This document shows, piece after piece, positions 18,523-28,900 of a stretch of 64,000 nt of DNA. Origin of the DNA: Cryobacterium sp. PH29-G1 (GTDB lineage Bacteria; Actinomycetota; Actinomycetes; Actinomycetales; Microbacteriaceae); the NCBI RefSeq assembly GCF_030063365.1, contig NZ_JASISY010000002.1, positions 372,001 through 436,000 of the forward strand. Direction: 5' to 3'. The first letter of the stretch is position 1; every line of letters starts with the position of its first letter. The notes beneath the pieces are model-generated. The model did not search any database. It had not been told where the DNA came from and saw only the letters and a program-made list of their open reading frames with translations. The position numbers and the translations under genes were made by a program.

Positions 18523-19893
18523 CTAGCGGGCGGCGAGCTCCTCGGCCACCAGGAAGGCGAGCTCGAGGGACTGCATGTGGTTCAGGCGCGGGTCGCAGAG
18601 CGACTCGTAGCGGGTCGCCAGGGCGGCCTCGTCGATGTGCTCGGAGCCACCCATGCACTCGGTGACGTCGTCGCCGGTGAGCTCAACGTGGATTCCACCG
18701 GGGTGCGTCCCCACGGCGCGGTGCGCCTCGAAGAAGCCCTTGACCTCGTCGACGACGTCGTCGAACCGACGCGTCTTGTACCCGGTGGGCGTGGTGACGC
18801 CGTTGCCGTGCATCGGGTCGGCGACCCAGAGCGGCATGGCGTCACTGGCCTTGATGGCTTCCAGCAGCGGAGGCAGGGCGTCGCGCACCTTGCCGGCACC
18901 CATCCGGGTGATGAAGGTCAGGCGGCCGGGCTCGCGGTTCGGGTCGAGCTTGTCGACCAGGCGCAGCATGTCGTCGACCTTCGTCGCCGGGCCGAGCTTG
19001 ACACCGATCGGGTTGCGCACCCGCGACAGGAAGTCAACGTGGGCGCCGTCGAGGTCGCGGGTGCGTTCCCCGATCCAAATGAAGTGGGCCGAGGTGTTGT
19101 ACGGCGTTCCCGTGCGCGAGTCGATGCGCGTCATCGGACGCTCGTAATCCATCAGCAAGCCCTCATGGCTGGTGTAGAACTCGGTGCGGCGCATGGCTTC
19201 GAAGTCAGCGCCGCAGGCGATCATGAACTTGATGGCCCGGTCAATGTCCTTGGCCAGTCCCTCGTAGCGCACATTGGCCGGGTTCGCAGCGAAGCCCTGG
19301 TTCCAGCTGTGCACCTGGCGCAGGTCAGCGAAGCCACCCTGCGTGAAGGCACGAATGAGATTGAGGGTGGACGCGGAGGTGTGGTACGCCGTGACCAGTC
19401 GGTCAGGGTCGGCTTCGCGCGATTCGGGGGTGAACGGGTAGCCGTTGACGATGTCGCCGCGGTAGGCCGGCAGCGTCACGTCGCCGCGAGTCTCGAAATC
19501 GCTCGAGCGGGGCTTAGCGAACTGTCCGGCCATGCGGCCCATTTTGATGACAGGCATCGACGCACCGTAGGTGAGCACGACGGCCATCTGCAGCACGGTC
19601 TTGACCCGATTACGAATCTGGTCGGCCGTGGCGCCGCTGAACGTCTCGGCGCAGTCGCCGCCCTGCAGCAGAAAGCCATCGCCCCCGGCGGCCTGAGCGA
19701 GTCGGTCGCGCAGGATATCCACCTCACCGGCGAAGACGAGCGGCGGCTGGGTGGCCAGTTCAGCGGATGCTGCGGCTACCTTGTCGGCGTCGGGCCAGGT
19801 CGGTTGCTGCTTGATCGGCAGCGTACGCCAGTGGTCCAAACCCGTGATAACAGAGGCTTCTGCGGCAACAATGGGCTCGGTGGGGTCTACCAC
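18523..19893 (-). CDS. aroG: Class II 3-deoxy-7-phosphoheptulonate (DAHP) synthase
   Basis: This enzyme condenses PEP and erythrose-4-phosphate, the first step of the shikimate pathway. The 456-residue protein is a class II (plant/actinobacterial) enzyme. It shows WRTLPIKQQPTWPD near the N-terminus, GGDCAETF with the metal-binding cysteine near residue 76, RMAGQFAKPRS and SHEGLLMDYE. The GTG at 19893 is preceded by AGGAA, and conserved sequence begins there; a longer open frame upstream (to 20169) is not homologous. There is no fused chorismate mutase. Confidence 0.96.
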   Translation of the reverse strand: MVDPTEPIVAAEASVITGLDHWRTLPIKQQPTWPDADKVAAASAELATQPPLVFAGEVDILRDRLAQAAGGDGFLLQGGDCAETFSGATADQIRNRVKTVLQMAVVLTYGASMPVIKMGRMAGQFAKPRSSDFETRGDVTLPAYRGDIVNGYPFTPESREADPDRLVTAYHTSASTLNLIRAFTQGGFADLRQVHSWNQGFAANPANVRYEGLAKDIDRAIKFMIACGADFEAMRRTEFYTSHEGLLMDYERPMTRIDSRTGTPYNTSAHFIWIGERTRDLDGAHVDFLSRVRNPIGVKLGPATKVDDMLRLVDKLDPNREPGRLTFITRMGAGKVRDALPPLLEAIKASDAMPLWVADPMHGNGVTTPTGYKTRRFDDVVDEVKGFFEAHRAVGTHPGGIHVELTGDDVTECMGGSEHIDEAALATRYESLCDPRLNHMQSLELAFLVAEELAAR

Positions 19894-19999
19894 GGGATGG
19901 TTCCTGTTTTCTCTACTGGACCGGCAACGGTCTCCGGCCTGAAATGGACGAGGTGCTGCACCCACGACGCTAATCGGCGCAAACAGCACATCAAAGAGC

Positions 20000-20689
20000 C
20001 TATCGCGAAAGGCTGGCCCGCTTTTCTTTGACCGAGGAGGCGTAGACGTCGACGTACTCCTGCGTGCTGAGTCGCTGCAGCTCATACATGAGCTCGTCGG
20101 TAACGCTGCGCAGTACAAACCGGTCGCCCTCCATGCCGTGAAACCGGGTGAAGTCGAGGGGTTCGCCAATGACGATGCCGATCCGACGCACCTGCGGAAC
20201 CCGGGTTCCGGTCGGCATGGCCTTCTCGGTATCGATCATGGCCACCGGAATGACCGTGACACCCGATTCCAGCACCATCCGGGCTACACCGGTCCGGCCG
20301 CGATACAGGCGGGCGTCGGGGCTGCGCGTGCCCTCCGGGTAGATGCCGAGGATGCGGCCTTCGCCGAGCACCCGCAGGCCGGTATTGAGCGAGTCTTCCG
20401 AGGCCTTGCCGCCGGATCGGTCGATGGGCAGTTGTCCGGCCGCGGTCAGAAACTGCCGGGTTGCCCAGCCTTTGAGGCCCTTGCCGGTGAAATAGTCGCT
20501 TTTGGCCAGAAATGCCACGCGGCGCGGCACGACGAGCGGGAGAAAAACCGAATCAATAAACGACAGGTGGTTGCTGGCCAGAATCACCGGACCGGTCTTC
20601 GGAATGTTCTCCAGGCCGATAACCCACGGGCGAAACAGCGAGAGCAGCAGCGGGCCGATGACGATGTTCTTCATAATCCAATAGAACAT
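20000..20689 (-). CDS. plsC: 1-acyl-sn-glycerol-3-phosphate acyltransferase (PlsC family)
   Basis: This membrane-bound enzyme acylates lysophosphatidate in phospholipid synthesis. The 229 residues carry the HX4D catalytic motif (NHLSFID, about residue 41), the FLAKSDYF stretch and the acceptor-binding EGTRSPD motif. ATG 20689 is preferred because AAAGGAG lies six bases upstream; a GTG two codons earlier would abut the ribosome-binding site. It points away from the glucokinase gene upstream and is likely one operon with it. Confidence 0.92.
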   Translation of the reverse strand: MFYWIMKNIVIGPLLLSLFRPWVIGLENIPKTGPVILASNHLSFIDSVFLPLVVPRRVAFLAKSDYFTGKGLKGWATRQFLTAAGQLPIDRSGGKASEDSLNTGLRVLGEGRILGIYPEGTRSPDARLYRGRTGVARMVLESGVTVIPVAMIDTEKAMPTGTRVPQVRRIGIVIGEPLDFTRFHGMEGDRFVLRSVTDELMYELQRLSTQEYVDVYASSVKEKRASLSR

Positions 20690-20780
20690 TCGCACTCCTT
20701 TATCCGACTACGAAAGCTTAGTGCGCCCGCCGCAGCACAGCGGATGCCGCGCGCCGCCGCACCCATTGCCGCGCCTTGGG

Positions 20781-21725
20781 TCAGCGCACCGCGTGCAGTC
20801 GGGCGAGGTCGGCCGCTCCGACGACTCCCGCGTCGTTGACGAGTTGGGCAATGGCAAATTCGGCCTCCGGGTGGTAGCCGCGGGCGGGCAGATAGTCGAG
20901 GTAGGCCGCACGGATCGGCTCCAGCAGCAGCTCGCCGGCGGCGGCTACTCCCCCACCGAACACGAAAACCTGCGGGTCGAGCACCGCGCCGAGGCTCGCG
21001 CAGGCCTGCCCCAGGGTGCTGCCGAGCTGGCGCAGGGCAGCGAGGGCCCCACCGTCACCGTCTTGAATCAGTCGTCCCACCTCTTTGCCGGTGAGCTTGC
21101 CACGTCGCTCGCGGGCGGCGGCCAGACCGAGGCCGATGCCGCCGGCATCCGCAAATTCGTTGGCGATGCGCAGCAACGCCCGACCGGAACCGTACTGTTC
21201 CAGACAGCCGTAGGCCCCGCAGCCGCACGGCAGGCCATCGGGTACAAACCGCAGGTGGCCCAGCTCGGCTCCGGCCCCGAAACCGCCGCGGAACAGGGAA
21301 TTACCGGTAACAATGGCCCCACCGACTCCCGTGCCGATGGTCAAGGTGACCATATCGGAATAGTCCCGGCCGGCGCCGAAGCGGAATTCAGCCCAACCGG
21401 CGGCGTTGGCATCGTTCTCGATAATGATCGGCAGGTCGAGCCGAGCCTCGAGCTTGTCGCGGAACGGCTCATTACGCCAGCTGATATTGGGTGCGTAGTA
21501 CACGGTCGATTGGGCGGAGTCGATGAAACCGGCCGCGGCGACTCCCGCCGCGACGACGTCAGTACCTTCGGACAGGGCGAGGATCATCGCCACGACCGTG
21601 TCTTCGATCTCGCCCGGGTTACTCGGCGTGGTCGGCTGCCGATCAGAACGGATGATGCTGCCCGCCTCGTCGACGAGCGCCCCGGCAATCTTGGTGCCCC
21701 CGATATCGATACCTATGGCGTGCAT
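20781..21725 (-). CDS. ROK-family glucokinase
   Basis: This cytoplasmic sugar kinase probably phosphorylates glucose. The 314 residues begin MHAIGIDIGGTKIAG (phosphate-binding loop) and contain IENDANAAGWAE and the GTGVGGAIV loop. The ROK zinc signature CGCGAYGCLE lies at about residues 165-175. No helix-turn-helix precedes the kinase domain, so it is an enzyme rather than a ROK repressor. Exact sugar specificity is not visible. Confidence 0.9.
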   Translation of the reverse strand: MHAIGIDIGGTKIAGALVDEAGSIIRSDRQPTTPSNPGEIEDTVVAMILALSEGTDVVAAGVAAAGFIDSAQSTVYYAPNISWRNEPFRDKLEARLDLPIIIENDANAAGWAEFRFGAGRDYSDMVTLTIGTGVGGAIVTGNSLFRGGFGAGAELGHLRFVPDGLPCGCGAYGCLEQYGSGRALLRIANEFADAGGIGLGLAAARERRGKLTGKEVGRLIQDGDGGALAALRQLGSTLGQACASLGAVLDPQVFVFGGGVAAAGELLLEPIRAAYLDYLPARGYHPEAEFAIAQLVNDAGVVGAADLARLHAVR

Positions 21726-21897
21726 GAAGGCACCTTTCGTTCGGGGCGATCAGATGGTTGGGTGGAGACGCCGATGCTGATGCCCGACACCATCTAGAGT
21801 GTAGTAAACCAGTTTGCCGCTGCACGAAACACCCGCTCACTGCAGAAATTTGGTAGCCGAGCAGTTACTGCGTTCAGCCGGTACCAAAGGAGTTGCC

Positions 21898-23730
21898 GTG
21901 AAACAGTTCGATATGCCTGCCGTCGTTGCCGCCGACCCTGGCGCCAATGTCACCGACCTGCTCATGGAACGCCTCGCCGCGACTCCAGAACTCGTGCTGT
22001 TTTCGTTGCCCAGGGGCGGCCGATGGCTCCCCGTCACCACGCAGGAGTTCCACACGCAAGTGGTGGCTCTGGCTAAGGGTCTCGTCGCCGCCGGCATCGA
22101 GCCGGGCGACAAAATCGGGCTGATCTGCAAGACCCGCTACGAGTGGACCCTGATTGACTTTGCGGTTTGGTTTGCCGGCGCGGTTCTGGTTCCCGTCTAC
22201 GAGACCAGCTCGCCCAGCCAGGTGCAATGGAATCTCAGCGACTCGGGCGCCATCGCCGTCATCGTCGAAACCGCCGATCACTTTGCACGCTTCGACGAGG
22301 TGCATCCGGAACTCGCGGACATCCGTTCGGTCTGGCAGATCGATCTGGGCGACCTCGACAAGCTGGTCGCCGGTGGAGCTAAGGTGACCGATGCGGAGAT
22401 CGACCGCCGCCGTAACCTCGCTGTCGGCGACGACATTGCCACCCTCATCTACACGTCCGGGTCGACCGGCAAGCCCAAGGGCTGTGTGCTCACCCACGCA
22501 AACTTTCTCGAAACCAGCCGCAATGCCGCGGTCGCACTCAAGGAGGTCTTGGTTGCCCCCGGGGGCGCTTCAACCCTGCTCTTCATCACCACCGCTCACG
22601 TGTTTGCTCGTTTCATCTCGGTGCTGTGCGTGCACGCCGGCGTGCGGGTGGGACATCAGGCGGACACCAAGACGCTCCTGCCCGCACTGGGCAGCTTTCA
22701 GCCGACCTTCCTGCTGGCCGTGCCGCGAGTGTTCGAAAAGGTCTATAACTCGGCCCAGCAGAAAGCGATCACCGGCGGCAAGGGCAAGATCTTCGACGCG
22801 GCCGCGCACGTGGCGGTTGAGCATTCCAAGCTCGAGCAGGCCGGCTCAACGATTCCTCTGGGCATGAAGATCAAGTTCGCCCTGTTCGACAAGCTCGTCT
22901 ACAGCAAGCTGCGCACCGCCATGGGCGGCAAAGTCGTCTATGCGGTTTCGGGTTCCGCACCGCTCGGTGCCCACCTCGGCCACTTCTTCAAGAGCCTTGG
23001 CATTGTCATTCTGGAGGGCTACGGCCTGACCGAAACGACCGCACCGGCCACCGTGGGTCTGGCGACCCGTGCCAAAATCGGCACCGTCGGACCGCCGCTA
23101 CCCGGCGTGTCGGTGCGGGTCATGGACGACGGCGAGATCGAGGTGCAGGGCGTCAACGTCTTCAAGGAATATTGGAACAACCCGCAGGCCACGGCCGATG
23201 CCTTCGACGACGGCTGGTTCAAGACGGGCGACATCGGCGTCTTTGATGACGAGGGCTTCCTCACCATCACCGGACGCAAAAAAGAGATCATCGTCACGGC
23301 CGCCGGCAAGAATGTGGCTCCGGCGGCGTTGGAGGACCCGATTCGAGCGAATCCGTTGATCGGTCAGGTCATCGTCGTCGGCGACCAGAAGCCCTTCATC
23401 GGCGCGCTCATCACCCTGGACCCCGACATGCTGCCGGTGTGGCTGAACAACAACCAAGAGGATGCCGGCATGTCGCTCGCGCAGGCATCCGTCAACAAAG
23501 CCGTGCTCGCGGAGATTCAGCGCGCGGTCGACCACGCCAATGAGGGCGTGTCACGGGCGGAATCAATTCGCAAATTCACGCTGCTGCCGATTGAACTCAC
23601 CGAGGAGAGCGGACATTTGACGCCGAAGATGAGCATCAAACGCAACATCATCATGCGCGACTTCGCCGACGAGATCGCGACCATGTATTCCAATGCGCCG
23701 GCCACCGAGGGTATCTCGCTGCGCGAGTAG
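21898..23730 (+). CDS. Long-chain acyl-CoA synthetase (AMP-forming, FadD15-like)
   Basis: This enzyme activates fatty acids to acyl-CoA through an acyl-adenylate. The 610 residues have the ANL-family P-loop YTSGSTGKPKG near residue 185, GYGLTETTAP near 375, and the hinge/lysine region TGDIGVFDDEGFLTITGRKKEI. GTG 21898 has AAAGGAG at good spacing, so the upstream open frame is not used. The gene is divergent from glucokinase/plsC and convergent with def across a strong hairpin. Confidence 0.93.
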   Translation: MKQFDMPAVVAADPGANVTDLLMERLAATPELVLFSLPRGGRWLPVTTQEFHTQVVALAKGLVAAGIEPGDKIGLICKTRYEWTLIDFAVWFAGAVLVPVYETSSPSQVQWNLSDSGAIAVIVETADHFARFDEVHPELADIRSVWQIDLGDLDKLVAGGAKVTDAEIDRRRNLAVGDDIATLIYTSGSTGKPKGCVLTHANFLETSRNAAVALKEVLVAPGGASTLLFITTAHVFARFISVLCVHAGVRVGHQADTKTLLPALGSFQPTFLLAVPRVFEKVYNSAQQKAITGGKGKIFDAAAHVAVEHSKLEQAGSTIPLGMKIKFALFDKLVYSKLRTAMGGKVVYAVSGSAPLGAHLGHFFKSLGIVILEGYGLTETTAPATVGLATRAKIGTVGPPLPGVSVRVMDDGEIEVQGVNVFKEYWNNPQATADAFDDGWFKTGDIGVFDDEGFLTITGRKKEIIVTAAGKNVAPAALEDPIRANPLIGQVIVVGDQKPFIGALITLDPDMLPVWLNNNQEDAGMSLAQASVNKAVLAEIQRAVDHANEGVSRAESIRKFTLLPIELTEESGHLTPKMSIKRNIIMRDFADEIATMYSNAPATEGISLRE

Positions 23731-23823
23731 TTTGCGGTGCCGGCCTGGGGCTGGCTGAGGCGGCCTGAGGCGGGCCCGGGCAGAGGCGGGCCCGGGCAGA
23801 GCATTCCGCTCCCCGCTCAAACA

Positions 23824-23880
23824 TTGAGGTCGTCTGGGCGGATCCGAGAGGTGCGTTCGGACCCGCCCAGACGACCTCAA
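23824..23880. terminator. Strong hairpin between convergent fadD-like gene and def
   Basis: Two 24-base arms (23824-23847 and 23857-23880, starting TTGAGGTCGTCTGGGCGG) pair with a single mismatch around a 9-base loop. It lies between convergent genes and could stop transcription from both sides, but neither side has a U-tract. A GC-rich repeat (GGCGGGCCCGGGCAGA, twice) lies just to the left. Confidence 0.55.
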
Positions 23881-23986
23881 AACTCGCAACTCCGCGAAAC
23901 GCTCCGCCCGTGCCCTCACGTTACAGGGGACGCACGAGGCTCCGCCCGTGCGGGGGCGTGAACCAATGCATGAGGCTCCGACTGCA

Positions 23987-24478
23987 CTAGAACCAGGTGG
24001 ACTCGCGGATCTCTTTCATCGCCGCGCGCCGGTTTTCCTTGTCGAGTCGATCGATGTAGAGAAAGCCGTCGAGGTGGTCGGTTTCATGCTGCAGGGCCTG
24101 GGCCATGAGGCCGTCGCCGGAGAGCTCCACCGGGTTGCCGTCGAGGTCGATACCGGCGACCCTGGCGAAGGGATAACGCTTGGTCGGGTACCACAGTCCC
24201 GGAACCGACAAGCAGCCCTCTTCAACCAGGTCGGGTTCGCCGGAGAGCTCCACGACGGTGGGGTTGAGAATGTAACCGATAACACCGTCAACGTTGTAGC
24301 TGAAGGCCCGCAGATTCACCCCGATCTGCGAGGCGGCTACCCCGGCTCGGCCCGGCAAACCCACGCTGTCGACCAGATCCTGCACCAGGCCCCGCACCCG
24401 ATCGTCGATCTCGATGATGGGGTCAGAGACGGTCTTCAACACCGGATCTCCAAATAGTCGGATCTGACGTTCAGGCAC
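23987..24478 (-). CDS. def: Peptide deformylase
   Basis: This enzyme removes the formyl group from nascent N-terminal Met. Its 163 residues contain all three family motifs: GVAASQIG (about residue 47), EGCLSVPG (about 88, with metal-ligand Cys) and QHETDHLDG (about 130-138, HEXXH type). The start is GTG with GAGGAG upstream. It follows the MinD/ParA-like gene on the same strand after 60 bases. Confidence 0.96.
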   Translation of the reverse strand: MPERQIRLFGDPVLKTVSDPIIEIDDRVRGLVQDLVDSVGLPGRAGVAASQIGVNLRAFSYNVDGVIGYILNPTVVELSGEPDLVEEGCLSVPGLWYPTKRYPFARVAGIDLDGNPVELSGDGLMAQALQHETDHLDGFLYIDRLDKENRRAAMKEIRESTWF

Positions 24479-24537
24479 GGTGAAACTCCTCGGTAAGGCG
24501 GGTAGCGGACAAAGTGAGCGAGTAGGGCCTGGACTCG

Positions 24538-25953
24538 CTACAGGCTGCGGTCTGCGGGCAGACCCTCGACGACGAGCTCGGCGAGCGTGCGTGCGGCCAG
24601 GCGCGTGATCGGCTTGAGGTCTTTGTACGACACCACGCTGCCGGCGGCGAGCTGCGGATCGTAGGGAATGCGCACGATTTCGCGCACCCGGGACCGAAAG
24701 TGTGACTCGATCTCTTCGAGCCGCACCAGGTTGGTGCCCTGGGTCGCCGTATTGAGCGCGACAACCGCGTTGCTCACCAGGTCGCCGTAGCCGTTCGCTT
24801 CCAGCCAGGTGAGTGTTTCTGAAGCCAAACGGGCCTCGTCAACGCTTCCGCCGGAGACGATCACGATGGAGTCGGCACGCTGCAGGGTGGCCCGCATGAC
24901 CGAGTGCACGATTCCGGTGCCGCAGTCGGTGAGCGCAATGGAATAGTACCGGGCGGCGAGGTCGGCGACGACGTTGTAATCGTTCTCGTCAAAGGCTTCG
25001 GAGAGCAGCGGGTCGGTGTCTGAGGCGAGAATGTCGAGGCGAGTTTCGTCGCGGGAGACGAGCGAGGAGAAATCGGTGAAGTTGCCGATCGACGCGGCCT
25101 TGGAGACAACGTCGCGCACGGTCGAGCGGGTCTGTTTACTGACCCGCTCCGACAAGGTTCCGCGGTCCGGGTTGGCATCGATGGCGATGATGCGATCGTC
25201 GCGGGCATCAGCCAAGGCCATGCCGAGCAGCGTGGTGACGGTGGTCTTGCCGACGCCGCCCTTGCGCGTGAGGATCGGCACAAACCGGGTGCCACCCTCG
25301 AACTGACGGCGAATTCGCTCGTCCATCTCCTTGTACGCCTGTACCTTGGCCGAGTCACCGAGATTCACCAGGTGGAGCGTCATCATATAAACGAATTCCG
25401 GCCAGGTACCCCGCGGCGGCTTGCGCGTTTTGCGGTTGACCGCGAGCAGACGATCAGAGGTCAGCATGGACGCCGATTCGGGTGCGGTGCTGCTGTCGGA
25501 ACGGGTGCGGTCGCGCCGAACGGTTGTGGCGGCATCCGTTTTCGACAGGGATTCGACGGCCGAGCTGGCACGGGCTGCCCGGGCCGGCGCGGGCGTGCTG
25601 ATTTCGACGGTGTGCGTGGCCGGGGTCGACACCACCCGGGTGGTCTGCATAGCGGTGTCGGCGCGGGAACCGGCGTGGGATCGGCCGGAGCCCGCAACCG
25701 CCCGGCGGGGCGCTGCCGGTACGGCGACCGGTACGCTCAGGCTTTCGGGCAGCGAGGCAGCGAGGTTGTCGATCGTGTGCGGTGGCAGCTCACTGTGGTA
25801 GTCATCACCGTGGTGGTCCTCACCGCGGCCGTCGTCACCGCGCCCGTCGCCACCGCGCCCGTCGCCACCGCGGTTCTCGTCGCGGGTACGCTTGGCGGCG
25901 GCGGACACCGGGCGTGCGGGCATGCCCGGGTCGTCAGTACTTTTGTCTGGCAC
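24538..25953 (-). CDS. MinD/ParA-like P-loop ATPase with long disordered N-terminus
   Basis: The 471-residue protein has about 170 low-complexity residues, including a Gly/Asp/Arg repeat ([12 protein letters not shown]) and many Ser/Thr/Ala. A short conserved segment follows ([31 protein letters not shown], given here by its ends at about residues 199-227), and then a deviant-Walker ATPase. That domain has [16 protein letters not shown], a DANPDRG switch and LTDCGTG. This architecture recalls MinD-like ATPases of actinobacterial ESX/secretion loci, but no such locus is nearby; its function is unknown. GTG start, GAGGA upstream. Confidence 0.82.
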   Translation of the reverse strand: MPDKSTDDPGMPARPVSAAAKRTRDENRGGDGRGGDGRGDDGRGEDHHGDDYHSELPPHTIDNLAASLPESLSVPVAVPAAPRRAVAGSGRSHAGSRADTAMQTTRVVSTPATHTVEISTPAPARAARASSAVESLSKTDAATTVRRDRTRSDSSTAPESASMLTSDRLLAVNRKTRKPPRGTWPEFVYMMTLHLVNLGDSAKVQAYKEMDERIRRQFEGGTRFVPILTRKGGVGKTTVTTLLGMALADARDDRIIAIDANPDRGTLSERVSKQTRSTVRDVVSKAASIGNFTDFSSLVSRDETRLDILASDTDPLLSEAFDENDYNVVADLAARYYSIALTDCGTGIVHSVMRATLQRADSIVIVSGGSVDEARLASETLTWLEANGYGDLVSNAVVALNTATQGTNLVRLEEIESHFRSRVREIVRIPYDPQLAAGSVVSYKDLKPITRLAARTLAELVVEGLPADRSL

Positions 25954-25988
25954 GATTTATCCTCAACTGGTCGACAACGGCCCCCATC

Positions 25989-28900
25989 TTAGCGCGGACG
26001 CACCACCACGAGCAGATCGCCGGCGTCGACCTGCTGGGTGAGCGGAATGGCGACGCGTTCGATGGTTCCCGATATCGGCGAGGTGATTGCCGCTTCCATT
26101 TTCATGGCTTCGATGGAGGCGACGCTCTGGCCGGCTTCAACCTGGGTGCCTTCCTCCACCTGCAGGGTGACCACGCCGGAGAAGGGCGCTGCGATCTCGC
26201 CGGGCAGGTTGGCATCCGCCTTCTCAGCAATTTTGGTCTGCACGGTAATGCTGTTGTCACGCACGAACACGGGGCGCAACTGGCCGTTGAGAATGGTCAT
26301 AACGGTGCGCATGCCCTTGTCGTCGGCTTCACCGATCGCTTCCAGGCCCACGTACAGGCGCACACCCTTGGCGATTTCGACGGCGTGTTCCTGGCCCTGC
26401 TGCAGGCCGTAAAGATAGTCGACGGTGTCGATGACCGACAGGTCACCGTAGCTCTCCTTGACCTGTTCAAACTGGCGGGTGGGCGCCGGGAACAACAGTT
26501 GGTTGAGCATGGCCCGACGTTCGGCGCTCGTGGCGTTCAGCGCGCTGCGCTCCCCCTCGGTGATCTCGGTGATCCCGACGCGCACGTTGCGCCCGGCGAG
26601 CACCTTGGTGCGGAAGGGTTCCGGCCAGCCGCCCGGCAGGTCGCCCAGCTCGCCGGCCATGAAGCCGATCACAGAGTCGGGCACGTCGTACTTGTCCGGG
26701 TTCGCCTCGAAGTCGGCCGGGTCGGCTTTCACCGCGGCGAGGTAGAGTGCGAGGTCACCGACGACCTTCGACGATGGAGTGACCTTGGGCACCCGGCCGA
26801 GGATGGTGTTCGCGGCGGTGTACATGTCTTCGATCAGTTCGAAGTGGTCGGCCAGCCCGAGCGCGACCGCCTGGGTGCGCAGGTTCGAGAGCTGGCCACC
26901 GGGAATCTCATGTGAGTAGACCCGGCCGGTCGGCGCGGACAGCCCCGATTCGAACGGGGTGTACAGGGTGCGCACGGCCTCCCAATACGGTTCCAGGTCG
27001 GTCATGGCCTTGAGCGAAATACCGGTGTCCCGCTCGGTGTGGGCGAGGGCTGCTACGAGAGAGGATGCCGACGGCTGGCTGGTCGTGCCGGCCATCGGTG
27101 CGGAGGCCACGTCGACAGCGTCGGCGCCGGCGCGCGCTGCAGCGAGCAGCGTGGCGAGCTGGCCCCCCGGAGTGTCGTGGGTGTGCACGTGTACGGGCAG
27201 ATCGAACCGTTCACGAAAAGCGCTCACGAGTTTCTCGGCGGCACTCGGCCGGAGAAGTCCGGCCATGTCCTTGATGCCGATCACGTGGGCACCACTCTCC
27301 ACGATCTGGTCGGCCAGGTGCAGGTAGTAGTCCAGCGTGTAGAGCTTCTCCGCCGGGTCGAGCAGGTCGCCGGTGTAGCAGACGGCCACCTCGGCGACGG
27401 CGGTGCCGGTGTTCAGGACCGCGTCGATGGCCGGGCGCATCTGCGACACGTCGTTGAGTGCGTCGAAAATGCGGAAGATGTCAACGCCGGTAGCGGTTGC
27501 CTCACGCACGAATGCGTCGGTGACCTCCGTCGGGTACGGCGTGTAGCCGACCGTGTTGCGACCGCGCAGCAGCATCTGCAGGTTGATGTTGGGCAGCGCC
27601 TCGCGCAGTGCGGCGAGGCGATCCCACGGGTCTTCGCCAAGAAAACGCAGCGCCACGTCGTAGGTGGCGCCGCCCCAGGCCTCAACGGAGAGCAGCTGCG
27701 GCGTCAACCGGGAGACATACGGCGCCACGGCGACGAGATCCTTGGTGCGCACGCGGGTCGCGAGTAGCGACTGGTGGGCATCACGGAAGGTCGTGTCGGT
27801 CACGGCCAGCGCGGTCTGGGCGCGCAGATCAGCCGCGAATTTGGTCGGGCCGAGCAGCTGCAGCTTTTGGCGTGAGCCGTCGGGCGCCGGCTGGGTTACG
27901 TCGAGCTGCGGCAGCTTGTCGCGTGGGTGCACGGTGGTCGGCGGCACGCCGTTGGGCTGGTTGACGGTGACCTCGGCGAGCCAGTTGAGAATCTTCGTTC
28001 CGCGGTCTTTCGACTCGCGGCCACGCAGAAGCTCCGGGCGTTCGTCGATGAAGGAGGTGCTCAGGTCTCCGGCCGCGAAGTCCGGGTCGTCGAGCACGGC
28101 CTGCAGAAAGGAGATGTTGGTGGAGACGCCGCGAATGCGGAACTCCGCCAGCGCGCGCTTGGACCGCACGACGGCGGACGCGTAGTCACGCCCACGGCAG
28201 GTGAGCTTGGCCAGCATCGAGTCGAAGTGCGGGCTGATCTGCGCGCCCGGGTTAATCGTGCCACCGTCCAGGCGGATGCCGGCGCCACCGGGAGAGCGAT
28301 ACGTGGTGATCTTGCCGGTGTCGGGCCGAAACCCGGCCGCGGGGTCTTCGGTCGTGATCCGGCACTGCAGGGCGGCGCCGCGCAGGCGGATCTCGCCCTG
28401 GGTCAGACCGATCTGCCCGAGGGTCTCCCCCGCTGCGATTCGAATCTGGGCCTGCACGAGGTCGACGTCGGTGACCTCTTCGGTCACGGTGTGTTCTACC
28501 TGAATACGCGGGTTCATTTCAATGAACACGTGCTGCCCGGCACGTTCACCGACGGTGTCGAGCAGAAACTCCACCGTGCCGGCGTTGACATAACCGATCG
28601 ACCGGGCGAATTTGATCGCGTCGGCGTAGAGCTGCACCCGAATCTCATCGCTCAGGTTCGGTGCCGGTGCGATCTCAATGACCTTTTGGTGACGACGCTG
28701 CACAGAGCAGTCCCGCTCGAACAGGTGCACGGTCTCGCCGGAGGCATCCGCCAGAATCTGCACCTCAATGTGCCGGGGGCGAAGCACCGCGGCCTCCAGG
28801 AACATTGTCGGGTCGCCGAAAGCGCTGTTCGCTTCCCGCATGGCCTCTTCGAGCGCTCCACGCAGTTCGCTCTTCTTGGCCACGCGACGCATGCCACGTC

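Noticed and set aside
17726-18658. 310-codon minus-strand open frame with a repeating WARDRSWAQLHKVG-like peptide
   Set aside because: The peptide repeats only because the frame reads the palindromic DNA copies; it also overlaps the end of aroG.
17824-20031. 735-codon plus-strand open frame
   Set aside because: It runs through the palindromic repeats and then antisense to aroG. Its peptide has no family match and aroG has all its motifs.
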